A stretch of 64,000 nt of DNA, from assembly GCA_945873205.1 (NCBI GenBank), contig CAMCCC010000011.1, positions 1 through 64,000 on the forward strand, written 5' to 3'. The notes under the pieces are model-generated. The model was not told the origin of the DNA. It ran no database searches and saw only the letters and a program-made list of their open reading frames with translations. The position numbers and the translations under genes are program-made. The DNA is from an uncultured bacterium (GTDB taxonomy: Bacteria > Bacillota > Clostridia > Oscillospirales > Oscillospiraceae). Below, in pieces: positions 36,538-45,514 of the stretch. Position 1 is the first letter of the stretch. The number at the start of each line of letters is the position of its first letter.

Positions 36538-36987
36538 TTAAAACAGAATTCCGGCAGGCAGGCGCACGCCCAAAAACTGCACAAAGGCCAGATAGATCAG
36601 CAGGTTCATGGCCACCAGGGCGATCACGGAATGGAGCACCGGCACCTTCAGGTAAATGAAGGAGGCGATCATGAAGATGGTGGTGGCGCTGAAGAAGCCC
36701 AGGTATTTCACCAGGAAGAAATACACGATGGTGAGCACCAGGCTCAGGGTGAACTGCAGGGCCTTGAAGCCGGCAAACACCGTGTCCACGCCGCTCTCCA
36801 CGCCGTACTTCCGGGCCGCCAGGATCATCTGGAACAGGTACAGGGTGGTCAGCCCAAAGAGCAGGGTGATGGTGAACAGGGGATAGGTTTTACTGCCGGC
36901 GCTGAGCTTGCTGCTGTAGGCATAAAAGAAGGCGCAGAAGGCGTACATGAATACCACAACGCCAATGTCCGTCTTTTTCATTTTCAA
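36538..36987 (-). CDS. tctB: Tripartite tricarboxylate transporter, small subunit TctB
   Basis: 149 residues with four membrane segments, the TctB size and layout. The start is given as TTG at 36987 because AGGAGG lies 8 bases upstream; an ATG two codons later (36981) would be 14 bases away. Sequence is weakly conserved in the family; context between tctC and tctA settles the call. Confidence 0.9.
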   Translation of the reverse strand: MKMKKTDIGVVVFMYAFCAFFYAYSSKLSAGSKTYPLFTITLLFGLTTLYLFQMILAARKYGVESGVDTVFAGFKALQFTLSLVLTIVYFFLVKYLGFFSATTIFMIASFIYLKVPVLHSVIALVAMNLLIYLAFVQFLGVRLPAGILF

Positions 36988-37025
36988 GGGAAATCCCTCC
37001 TATCTCTATGGAATAAATCGGAAAA

Positions 37026-37047
37026 GGGGGCAGGCTTGCCTGCCCCC
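37026..37047 (-). terminator. Intercistronic hairpin between tctC and tctB
   Basis: Perfect 10-bp stem GGGGGCAGGC with a 2-base gap in the loop (best with a 4-nt loop), no T-run on the - strand. 18 bases after the tctC stop. Confidence 0.65.
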
Positions 37048-37065
37048 TGTACCTTCCGTCCAGGT

Positions 37066-38076
37066 TTATTCGTACCAGAAGCCCTCGGCCAGACCTTCGG
37101 TAAAGGCCTGCTGCTGCTCGATCAGAGCGGCGGTAGCGGCGGCATCCTTGTAATCGGTGGCAAACTCGCTGGCAGCTGCCTGGTAATCGGGATCTTCCAT
37201 GGTGGCCTTGAAGGCAGCCTCATAGAAGGCGATCACATCGGCAGACACACCGGCAGGAGCCACGATGCAGCGGGAGGAGCCCAGCCACTGGTCGTAGTAG
37301 CCCTTCTCGCCCAGGGTGGGCACGTCGGGCATCTCGGGCAGACGCTCGGTGGAGAAGGCAGCCAGGGCGCGCACGTCGGTGCGGCCGGCAATGTCGGCCA
37401 CCTTGGCCACGCACCAGTCGGCCTCGCCGCCCAGCAGGGAGGTCAGCTCATCGGCGGTGTTGCCCTGGGGGATATCGGTGTACTTGAAGCCGGCGGAGTT
37501 GGCAAAGGCCTGAGCGCCGATGTGGTTGGAGGCCTGAGCGCCGTTGGTGGAAGCCACGGTGTTGTTCTCCTTGGCGTAGGCTACCAGGGCGTCAATGTCG
37601 GCGAAGCGGTCGTCGTCAGCCCGGACCAGCACCAGAGAAGTCTCGGTAACATGGTTGCAGATGGCGGCGAAGTCGTCAGTGGTGTAAGTACCCAGCTCCT
37701 TGACGATGGAGCTGTTGAAGTTGGGCAGGTTCATGAAGCCGATGGTCATGCCGTCGGGCTCAGCTGCTGCCAGCTGGGACCAGCCGATGGAGCCGGAGCC
37801 GCCGTCAACGTTCTCGATGACGATGGTCTGACCCACATACTTTTCAGCATACTGGGCCAGGATACGGGCGGTAACGTCAGTGCCGTTGCCGGCCTTGTAG
37901 GCCACGATCATGGTGACAGGGCCGTCGGGAGCCCAGCCTTCGGCTGCGGGAGCCTCAGCTGCGGGAGCCTCGGCGGCAGGTGCCTCGGCTGCGGGGGCCT
38001 CAGCGGGCTTGGCGCCGCAGGCGCAGAGGGCCAGAACCATGCACAGAGCCAGAACCAGTGCAAGATACTTTTTCAT
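37066..38076 (-). CDS. tctC: Tripartite tricarboxylate transporter binding lipoprotein TctC
   Basis: 336 residues. Lipobox CAC with Cys 20, then four EAPAA repeats (about 25-45), then a Bug/TctC fold: PVTMIVAYKAGNGTDVTARILAQYAEKYVGQTIVIENVDGGSGSIGW is the typical start. The CAGGAGG site is 7 bases before the ATG. It binds an organic acid outside the cell for TctAB. The repeat linker is like that of the BMP lipoprotein at 24230. Confidence 0.94.
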   Translation of the reverse strand: MKKYLALVLALCMVLALCACGAKPAEAPAAEAPAAEAPAAEAPAAEGWAPDGPVTMIVAYKAGNGTDVTARILAQYAEKYVGQTIVIENVDGGSGSIGWSQLAAAEPDGMTIGFMNLPNFNSSIVKELGTYTTDDFAAICNHVTETSLVLVRADDDRFADIDALVAYAKENNTVASTNGAQASNHIGAQAFANSAGFKYTDIPQGNTADELTSLLGGEADWCVAKVADIAGRTDVRALAAFSTERLPEMPDVPTLGEKGYYDQWLGSSRCIVAPAGVSADVIAFYEAAFKATMEDPDYQAAASEFATDYKDAAATAALIEQQQAFTEGLAEGFWYE

Positions 38077-38119
38077 TTTACTTCCTCCTGTAAAAATAAT
38101 GTTCTTTCGAACTTGAGTC

Positions 38120-38148
38120 ATTATATAAGCTTAACAAATCTTTGTCAA
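38120..38148 (-). promoter_or_regulatory. Promoter of tctCBA
   Basis: - strand: perfect -35 TTGACA (38143-38148), 17 bp, perfect -10 TATAAT (38120-38125). The rest of the gap 38077-38380 is AT-rich with no gene; a + strand promoter for the next gene could not be fixed. Confidence 0.92.
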
Positions 38149-38380
38149 TAAGCCTGCATTTTTTAGCGTAAAATTGACAAAAGCTTTCGTTCCGCAGAAA
38201 ACATTACCAAATTTTGAACTTTGGCGCAAAAGGCCCGTCTTTCTTCCCCGGCAAGTGCTTCTTTTTCTTTTTTCAGTCTGCAAAAAAAGCATAATTTTAT
38301 GGAAAATGCTGATATTCTCCCGCATATACTTTACAGAGCCTTCCGCCCTTTTCCACATTCTTTCATCGGAGGACACTGTA

Positions 38381-39658
38381 ATGCGGCTTTTAAAAATCGG
38401 CAGCACAGGCCCGGCGGTACAGCTGCTGCAGCTGGCCCTGAGCCGGGCCGGGTACGGTCCCCTGGATACCGACGGCGTCTTTGGCCCGGGGACGCAGGCA
38501 GCCCTCCGGCGCTTTCAGGCCAGCCGGGGCATCCCGGCGGACGGCGTGGCAGGGAACCAGACCCACCGGGCCATCCTGCCCTGGTACCTGGGCTACATCA
38601 CCCATCAGGTGCGTCGGGGTGACAGCGTCTACGCCCTTGCCCAGCGCTACGGCAGCAGCCCGGAGGCCATCCTGCTGGCAAATCCCGGCGTCCGGCCGGA
38701 GGCACTGCCATTGGGGCAGGAGTTGGTAATTCCCTTTTCCTTCCCAGTGGTGCCCACCAATATTGCCTACAGCGCCGCTCTGGTGAGCTACTGCGTCCGG
38801 GGTCTGGCCGCCCGCTATCCCTTCATCGGCACCGGGGAGATCGGCCGCAGCGTGATGGGCCGGCCCCTTTGGCGGATGAATCTGGGCAGCGGGGAAAACC
38901 GGGTGCTCTACAACGCCAGCCACCATGCCAACGAGTGGATCTGCACGCCGCTGCTGCTGAAATTTGTGGAGGAGCTGTCCATGGCCTTTGCCGCCGGCGG
39001 ACGGATCTTCTCCATTTCCGCCGCGGAGCTGATGGACTATGCCTCCATCTATCTCATCCCGGCGGTGAATCCGGACGGGATCGACCTGGTGACCGGGGAA
39101 CTGCAAAGCGGGGAATACTATACCGCCGCCCGGCGCATTGCAGCCAACTATCCCCAATTTACCTTTCCCGACGGCTGGAAAGCCAACATTGCCGGCACGG
39201 ACCTGAACCTGCAATACCCCGCCCAGTGGGAGCAGGCCCGGGAGAACAAGTACGCCCAGGGCATCGTTTCCCCGGCGCCGGCGGATTATGTTGGGTCCAG
39301 CCCCCTCTCCGCCCCGGAGGCCCGGGCCATATATGACTACACCCTGGCCCTGGACCCCTCCCTGATTCTGGCCTATCATACCCAGGGGCAGGTGATCTAC
39401 TGGAAATTCCTGGACTATGAGCCGGAGAATTCCCGCCAGATCGCCGCCACCTTTTCCGCCGTCTCCGGCTACGCCGTGGAGGAGACCCCCTATGCCTCCG
39501 GCTTTGCCGGGTACAAGGACTGGTTCATCCAGCAGTTTGACCGCCCCGGCTACACCATTGAGGCGGGCCTTGGGGTGAACCCTCTGCCCATCTCCCAGTT
39601 TGACCGCATCTACCGGGATAACCTGGGGATTCTCACCATGGGGGCCTTGGTGACATAG
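38381..39658 (+). CDS. M14 peptidoglycan peptidase with PG-binding and LysM domains
   Basis: 425 residues. PG_binding_1 domain (about 3-65: GSTGPAVQLLQLALSRAGYG), LysM (about 78-122: HQVRRGDSVYALAQRYG), then an M14 zinc carboxypeptidase fold. Zinc ligands HHANE near 185 and AYHTQGQ, and the catalytic Glu in YTIEAGLG. This layout is that of gamma-D-glutamyl-L-diamino acid endopeptidase I from Bacillus, which cuts spore or cell-wall stem peptides. No signal peptide is seen, as in that enzyme. GGAGG is 8 bases before the ATG; the frame is open 69 codons upstream without support. Confidence 0.9.
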   Translation: MRLLKIGSTGPAVQLLQLALSRAGYGPLDTDGVFGPGTQAALRRFQASRGIPADGVAGNQTHRAILPWYLGYITHQVRRGDSVYALAQRYGSSPEAILLANPGVRPEALPLGQELVIPFSFPVVPTNIAYSAALVSYCVRGLAARYPFIGTGEIGRSVMGRPLWRMNLGSGENRVLYNASHHANEWICTPLLLKFVEELSMAFAAGGRIFSISAAELMDYASIYLIPAVNPDGIDLVTGELQSGEYYTAARRIAANYPQFTFPDGWKANIAGTDLNLQYPAQWEQARENKYAQGIVSPAPADYVGSSPLSAPEARAIYDYTLALDPSLILAYHTQGQVIYWKFLDYEPENSRQIAATFSAVSGYAVEETPYASGFAGYKDWFIQQFDRPGYTIEAGLGVNPLPISQFDRIYRDNLGILTMGALVT

Positions 39659-39663
39659 AAAAG

Positions 39664-39698
39664 ACACCCCATGGCGCTTTTTGTGCGCCATGGGGTGT
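39664..39698. terminator. Bidirectional terminator
   Basis: Perfect 14-bp stem (39664-39677 with 39685-39698), between the convergent peptidase and asnS genes; T-rich on both sides. Confidence 0.88.
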
Positions 39699-39719
39699 TG
39701 TTTGTCCTTATTTGCTTTA

Positions 39720-41114
<1,395 letters not shown>

Positions 41115-41163
41115 ATGGGCTCATCCTTTCTTCCAATAACGAAGTTTTACTCCATGAATCACT

Positions 41164-41192
41164 ATTATATACATCATAAAAAGATATTGCAA
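41164..41192 (-). promoter_or_regulatory. Promoter of asnS
   Basis: - strand: -35 TTGCAA (41187-41192), 17 bp, -10 TATAAT (41164-41169); the -35 abuts the stop of the upstream lipid kinase gene. Confidence 0.8.
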
Positions 41193-42083
41193 CTAAAAAA
41201 TCAACTGGATGGGGCAGTGGTAGTTGCACAGTTCAATTTCCCGATATTCGCCGCCGGCCTCGCCGTCCCGGGTCCAGGCCACCGGCTTTTCAAAGGTGAA
41301 CCGGGCCTTGCGGGTGTGGAAGATCATCAGGTCCTCATTGTCATAGCTCTGGCGCAGCACCCCGTCCACAATGTTGTTGAACTCCGCCAGACTGCCGGGA
41401 TTGCGCACCAGCACCAGCTCGGACAGGCCGTCTCCCAGGCAGACCAGATCATCCCGCAGGTGGACGATGCCCGCCACGGAGGTGGAGTTGGACACGCTGC
41501 CATAGAGGAAGTCCCCCTCCACAACGCCGCCGTCATATTCCACCCGGGCCCGGTAACTCTCGATTTTGGGCAGCTGCTTGGCCCCCTGGAGCACATAGGC
41601 CAGGTGCCCCAGCACCCTCTTCTGGTTCTGGGGCGTGGCATAGCTGACCTCGGTGAAAGCCCCGAAAGCGGCAATGTAGGCAAAATACTCCTCCTGCCCG
41701 AAGCCGCCCACATCAAAGGGGTGGGCCCTGCCGTGAACAATCCGCCGGGCGGCGGAGACGGTGTCGTTCTTGGGCAGGTTCAACGTGGTGGCCACGTCGT
41801 TGGCGGTGCCCATGGGGATATAGCCCAGTGGGGGAGGGGACTCCAGCTCCATCAGGCCGGAGATCACTTCGCTGAGGGTGCCGTCCCCGCCGATGCAGGC
41901 CACAGTGTCAAACTCCCTGGCGTAAGCCCGGGCAAAGTCCGTGGCGTCGCCCCGGCCGGCAGTAAAGAACAGGCTGGTGCGGTAGCCGCCCATGTCCAGC
42001 ACATGGAGGGCCTCCCCCAGATTCACCTTGTAGCTGCCCTTGCCCGCCGCCGGGTTAATGATGAGCATCAATTTCTTTTCCAT
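41193..42083 (-). CDS. Diacylglycerol kinase-family lipid kinase
   Basis: 296 residues. NPAAGKG at 10-16 and the nucleotide motif CIGGDGTLSEVISGL near 63-77, then IPMGTANDVATTL, mark the DAGK catalytic family (DgkB/YegS). It phosphorylates a lipid such as diacylglycerol for phospholipid recycling. It follows rpsT by 62 bases, with a terminator between and no clear promoter of its own, so it probably depends on read-through. Confidence 0.9.
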   Translation of the reverse strand: MEKKLMLIINPAAGKGSYKVNLGEALHVLDMGGYRTSLFFTAGRGDATDFARAYAREFDTVACIGGDGTLSEVISGLMELESPPPLGYIPMGTANDVATTLNLPKNDTVSAARRIVHGRAHPFDVGGFGQEEYFAYIAAFGAFTEVSYATPQNQKRVLGHLAYVLQGAKQLPKIESYRARVEYDGGVVEGDFLYGSVSNSTSVAGIVHLRDDLVCLGDGLSELVLVRNPGSLAEFNNIVDGVLRQSYDNEDLMIFHTRKARFTFEKPVAWTRDGEAGGEYREIELCNYHCPIQLIF

Positions 42084-42102
42084 TTAAGCAACCTCTCATG
42101 AT

Positions 42103-42132
42103 AGAAAAAAGGACATGCCGGAGCATGTCCTT
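42103..42132 (-). terminator. Terminator after rpsT
   Basis: Perfect 10-bp stem AAGGACATGC with CGGA-type loop; followed on the - strand by TTTT. Confidence 0.88.
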
Positions 42133-42145
42133 CATTTGTTTTTGA

Positions 42146-42409
42146 TTAAGCCATCTCGTTGAGCTTGCTCGCCATAGCGGACTTTTTGTGCGCTGCATTG
42201 TTCTTGTGCAGAAGACCCTTGCCGGCTGCGCGGTCGACAGTCTTAACAGCAACTTTATAGGCACTGACGGCATTTTCACGGTTGCCCTCGGCAACGGCTG
42301 CGTCAAATTTTTTCATCATGGTCTTGAGCTCGGTCTTGTCAGCCCGATTCTTGGCTCTGAGTTCCTTAGACTTCTCGTCCCTCTTTGCAGAAGATTTAAT
42401 GTTGGCCAT
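42146..42409 (-). CDS. rpsT: 30S ribosomal protein S20
   Basis: 87 residues, the full family length. MANIKSSAKRDEKS, the Lys/Ala-rich helices and the AAGKGLLHKNNAAHKKS region are diagnostic. It binds 16S rRNA in the body of the small subunit. AGGAGGAGGTGG lies a short way upstream of the ATG. Confidence 0.97.
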   Translation of the reverse strand: MANIKSSAKRDEKSKELRAKNRADKTELKTMMKKFDAAVAEGNRENAVSAYKVAVKTVDRAAGKGLLHKNNAAHKKSAMASKLNEMA

Positions 42410-42464
42410 GCTTCAATCGCCACCTCCTCCTATAAAATTGAGTTATGATAACTCGCATTGATGG

Positions 42465-42493
42465 ATTATAGCAAAGAATCCCTTGAAAATCAA
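42465..42493 (-). promoter_or_regulatory. Promoter of rpsT
   Basis: - strand: -35 TTGATT (42488-42493), 17 bp, -10 TATAAT (42465-42470). Confidence 0.85.
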
Positions 42494-42590
42494 GTATTTT
42501 TTCAAAAAAATTTGTATTTTTTTCAGTTTGTTATCTATAGTGTTTTTCATGGTTACAATACACTATATCTTGATGCAGGAGGCCATTTTT

Positions 42591-43442
42591 ATGCTGTATA
42601 AAGGCAGAACCGATCTTGCCACCGAGAGCTTCCGCCAGCTTGACGGCAGTGCCCGGGAGTTGACGGAAAAGCAGGGAGTCATTGCCGCCCGGGAGCAGCT
42701 TCACGGGCTGGAGCTGATGGCGGTGGAGATTCTCAGTGGGCAGGGTTCCCAGGCGCTGGGTAAACCCTTGGGTAAATATTATACGCTGGACTTGCCCCAG
42801 CGCTTTGAGCGGGGGGCGGAGCAGTTTGAAGCCGCCGCCCGGGCAGTGGGGGAGCTGATTGGCCGCTGCTGCAAGAAGCATGACAGCGTCCTGGTGGCGG
42901 CCCTGGGCAACCCGGATATCACCCCCGACGCGCTGGGCAGTCTGGCCGCTTCCGGCATCCTTGTCACCCGGCATCTGAAGCAGCAGGCCCCGGCAGACTT
43001 TGCCGCCTTTTCCTCCCTAGCCCTCTGCCGCCCCGGCGTATTGGGCACTTCCGGCATAGAAAGTGCCCAACAGGTCAAGCTGCTGTGCAGCCGGCTTTGC
43101 CCGGATTTAGTTATTGTGATCGACGCGCTGGCGGGCAGCGATCCGGAACGGCTCTGCCGCTGCGTGCAGGTTTCCAGCGCCGGCATCTCCCCCGGCTCCG
43201 GCGTGGGGAATGACCGGCAGGAGCTGAGCGCCGAAACCTTGGGCGTGCCGGTGGTTTCTATCGGCATCCCCACCGTGATTGACGCCGGTATTTTTGGTGA
43301 AGAAGGGCTTTCCGGCCTTTTTGTCACCCCCCGCAGCATTGACGCCCTGGTTCGCTCCGGCGCTCGGGTGATTGCTTACGGCATCAATCTGGCCGTTCAT
43401 TCGGGGCTTGGCATTGGGGACATTGATATGCTGGTCAGCTGA
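42591..43442 (+). CDS. gpr: Germination protease GPR
   Basis: 284 residues. GPR degrades small acid-soluble proteins during spore germination. The maturation site context RTDLA is at 6-10. The aspartate motifs are present: GNPDITPDALGSL near 103 and DLVIVIDALAGSD near 164. The ATG at 42591 has AGGAGG 8 bases before it. Only five residues precede RTDLA, whereas the Bacillus zymogen has about fifteen, so the propeptide is short or absent. Its presence says the organism forms endospores. The stop is followed at once by a parS site. Confidence 0.92.
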   Translation: MLYKGRTDLATESFRQLDGSARELTEKQGVIAAREQLHGLELMAVEILSGQGSQALGKPLGKYYTLDLPQRFERGAEQFEAAARAVGELIGRCCKKHDSVLVAALGNPDITPDALGSLAASGILVTRHLKQQAPADFAAFSSLALCRPGVLGTSGIESAQQVKLLCSRLCPDLVIVIDALAGSDPERLCRCVQVSSAGISPGSGVGNDRQELSAETLGVPVVSIGIPTVIDAGIFGEEGLSGLFVTPRSIDALVRSGARVIAYGINLAVHSGLGIGDIDMLVS

Positions 43443-43458
43443 TGTTTCACGTGAAACT
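43443..43458. other. parS site 1
   Basis: TGTTTCACGTGAAACT matches the parS consensus in 15 of 16 positions. It starts on the base after the gpr stop. Confidence 0.93.
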
Positions 43459-43473
43459 GCGTCAGAAGAAGTG

Positions 43474-43678
43474 TTTTCCCCCTCTCAGGCGCTGCGCGCC
43501 AGCTCTCCCCCTTAGGGGCGAGCCATTGCGTACTGCTCCCTGGCTCCCTCTGACGAGGGAGCTGGCAGCGAAGCTGACTGAGGGAGAGACTCTTGACAGT
43601 CAACTGAATTTGGATAACTATTTCTCTCCCTCCGTCAAAAATCACAGATTTTTGCCACCTCCCTCGTCAGAGGGAGGC
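43474..43678. repeat. Palindromic intergenic repeat, copy D (variant subfamily)
   Basis: About 205 bases between the two parS sites. A left part (43474-43525) has GCGCTGCGCGCCAGCTCTCC. The main part (43542-43678) begins with GGCTCCCTC-TGAC-GAGGGAGC, continues GCAGCGAAGCTGACTGAGGG, and ends CCACCTCCCTCGTCAGAGGG. The order of arms follows copies A-C but the arm sequence differs. It fills much of the 390-base gap between gpr and parA. Confidence 0.75.
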
Positions 43679-43763
43679 ATGACTGAATGGTTCATATATA
43701 TTTCATCTCAAATATTTTTTCTTGACGCTGCGCACAAAAAATTAAGCTGCCTGTTTGATAAAT

Positions 43764-43779
43764 TGTTTCATGTGAAACA
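43764..43779. other. parS site 2
   Basis: TGTTTCATGTGAAACA, 15 of 16 bases matching the parS consensus. It directly abuts the -35 element of the parA promoter. Confidence 0.9.
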
Positions 43780-43808
43780 TTGAAAAGCACCTGCAAAGCT
43801 GATATAAT
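43780..43808 (+). promoter_or_regulatory. Promoter of parA-parB
   Basis: -35 TTGAAA (43780-43785), 17 bp, -10 TATAAT (43803-43808); about 25 bases before parA. Confidence 0.85.
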
Positions 43809-43832
43809 GCCAAAGAGAAAAGGAGAAGGACT

Positions 43833-44591
43833 ATGGCTAAAATCATTGCTGTTGCAAATCAAAAGGGCGGTGTGGGAAAAACCACCACCAGCGTCAACCT
43901 CTGCGCGGCCCTCAGCCTTATGGGGAAGAACGTGCTGCTGGTGGACTGTGACCCCCAGGGCAATGCCAGCTCCGGCATGGGCGTGGCCAAGACTCAGCGG
44001 CCCAATACATATGACATGCTGATCAACGGCGCTGCCGCTGCCGACTGCGTGGTGCACACCGACTACGGCGATGTGATCCCCGCCAGTAAGGAGCTGGCCG
44101 CCGCTTCCGTGGAGCTGATTGACGCGGAGGAGCGGGAGTTTGTGCTGAAAAAGGCCCTGATGTCCCTGTTCAGCGACTACGATTATATTTTTATGGACTG
44201 TCCGCCCTCTTTGGAGCTGCTGACAGTCAACGCCCTGGTGGCGGCGGACAATGTGCTGATTCCCATGCAGTGCGAGTATTACGCCCTGGAGGGTATCACC
44301 GATTTGCTGACCAGCATCAAGATGTGCTCCAAGCGGCTGAACCGGCGGCTGGGCATTGAGGGTATCGTCCTCACCATGTATGACAGCCGGGCCAATCTCA
44401 CCACCCAGGTGGCCAATGAGCTGCGCCGTTATCTGGGGGACAAGGTCTATGAGACGGTGATTCCCCGCAGCGTCCGGCTTTCCGAGGCGCCCAGCCACGG
44501 TCTGCCCGGCGTGGTGTATGACAGAATTAACCGCGGCAGCAAGGCCTACATGGCCCTGGCCGTGGAATTTATCGCCAGAAGCGAGAAGTGA
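43833..44591 (+). CDS. parA: Chromosome partitioning ATPase ParA/Soj
   Basis: 252 residues. Deviant Walker A KGGVGKTTT at 11-19 with the signature Lys, DCDPQGNASSG (A' box), and MDCPPSLELLTVNAL (Walker B). ParA drives segregation of ParB-bound origins and can modulate DnaA. GGAGAAGG precedes the ATG. It is cotranscribed with parB, and a parS site touches its promoter. Confidence 0.96.
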   Translation: MAKIIAVANQKGGVGKTTTSVNLCAALSLMGKNVLLVDCDPQGNASSGMGVAKTQRPNTYDMLINGAAAADCVVHTDYGDVIPASKELAAASVELIDAEEREFVLKKALMSLFSDYDYIFMDCPPSLELLTVNALVAADNVLIPMQCEYYALEGITDLLTSIKMCSKRLNRRLGIEGIVLTMYDSRANLTTQVANELRRYLGDKVYETVIPRSVRLSEAPSHGLPGVVYDRINRGSKAYMALAVEFIARSEK

Positions 44592-44599
44592 GGGAACAG

Positions 44600-45475
44600 A
44601 TGGCAGCAAAAAACAACAAGGGGCTGGGCATTGGTCTGGACGTGCTCTTCGGCGGCAATGATTTTGACGAAGCGGAATCAGAGCTGCTGCATCTGCCCAT
44701 CAGCAAGGTGGAGCCCCGGCTGGAACAGCCCAGAGAGTATTTTGATGAGGATGCTTTGCAGGAGCTGGCGGACTCCATTGCCCAGTACGGCCTGATTCAG
44801 CCCATTACCGTCCGCAAGCTGAACACCGGCTATTACCAGATCATCGCCGGCGAGCGGCGCTGGCGTGCCTCCCGGCTGGCCGGACTGACGGAAGTGCCTG
44901 TCCGGGTGATTGAGGCCGACGACCGGCGCACCGCGGAGCTGGCCCTGGTGGAGAATCTGCAAAGGGAGGACCTGAATCCCATTGAGGAGGCCAAGGGCTA
45001 CCGTACCCTGATCGAGGAGTATGGCCTGACTCAGGAGGAAGCGGCCAAAAGCGTGGGCCGTTCCCGCCCGGCCATCACCAACGCCATGCGGCTATTGAGT
45101 CTGTCCGCCCCGGTGCTGGAAATGGTGGAGAAGGGGGAGCTGTCCGCCGGCCACGCCCGGGCGCTGGTTCCCATCAGCGACGAGAAGCTGCAATGGGAAG
45201 CAGCCAACGAGGTAAAGAACAAAAATCTGTCCGTCCGCAAGACGGAGCAGCTGGCCGCCCGGCTCACAAAAGAGCCGAAAGCGGAAAAGCCTGCCAACGA
45301 TCCTCTGGCCGTGGATTACAGCGCGGAAGTCTCCAACCAGCTTACCGCCGCCCTGGGCCGGCGGGTCCGCCTGGTGGATGGAAAAAAGACCGGCCGTATT
45401 GAGATCGAGTTCTACGGCGCCGACGACCGGGAAGCCCTGATCGCCCTGCTGCAAAAAGCAGGGGAGAACAAATAA
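44600..45475 (+). CDS. parB: Chromosome partitioning protein ParB/Spo0J
   Basis: 291 residues. The N-terminal KGLGIGLDVLFG interacts with ParA. The CTPase/ParB domain has GERRWRASRLAGL and ENLQREDLNPIEEA. A helix-turn-helix (LTQEEAAKSVGRSRPAITNAMRLL) reads parS, and a C-terminal dimerisation domain follows. The ATG at 44600, preceded by GAGGGA, is preferred over a GTG at 44588 that overlaps the parA stop. It clamps on DNA around parS to organise the origin. Confidence 0.95.
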   Translation: MAAKNNKGLGIGLDVLFGGNDFDEAESELLHLPISKVEPRLEQPREYFDEDALQELADSIAQYGLIQPITVRKLNTGYYQIIAGERRWRASRLAGLTEVPVRVIEADDRRTAELALVENLQREDLNPIEEAKGYRTLIEEYGLTQEEAAKSVGRSRPAITNAMRLLSLSAPVLEMVEKGELSAGHARALVPISDEKLQWEAANEVKNKNLSVRKTEQLAARLTKEPKAEKPANDPLAVDYSAEVSNQLTAALGRRVRLVDGKKTGRIEIEFYGADDREALIALLQKAGENK

Positions 45476-45514
45476 AAGAGAAAACCACAATATAGGATTG
45501 AGGAGAAATAAATC

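Noticed and set aside
38290-38330. A sporulation (sigma F/G/E) promoter for the M14 peptidase
   Set aside because: GCATAA and CATATAC resemble parts of such promoters but no pair has proper spacing and both elements.
41115-41192. T-box upstream of asnS, and likewise before serS (45476-45514)
   Set aside because: The spacers are far too short and lack the T-box sequence and terminator.
42530-42562. A sigma F/G promoter for gpr
   Set aside because: GGTTACAAT fits the sigma F -10 pattern, but no acceptable -35 lies at the right distance; too weak to report as a feature.
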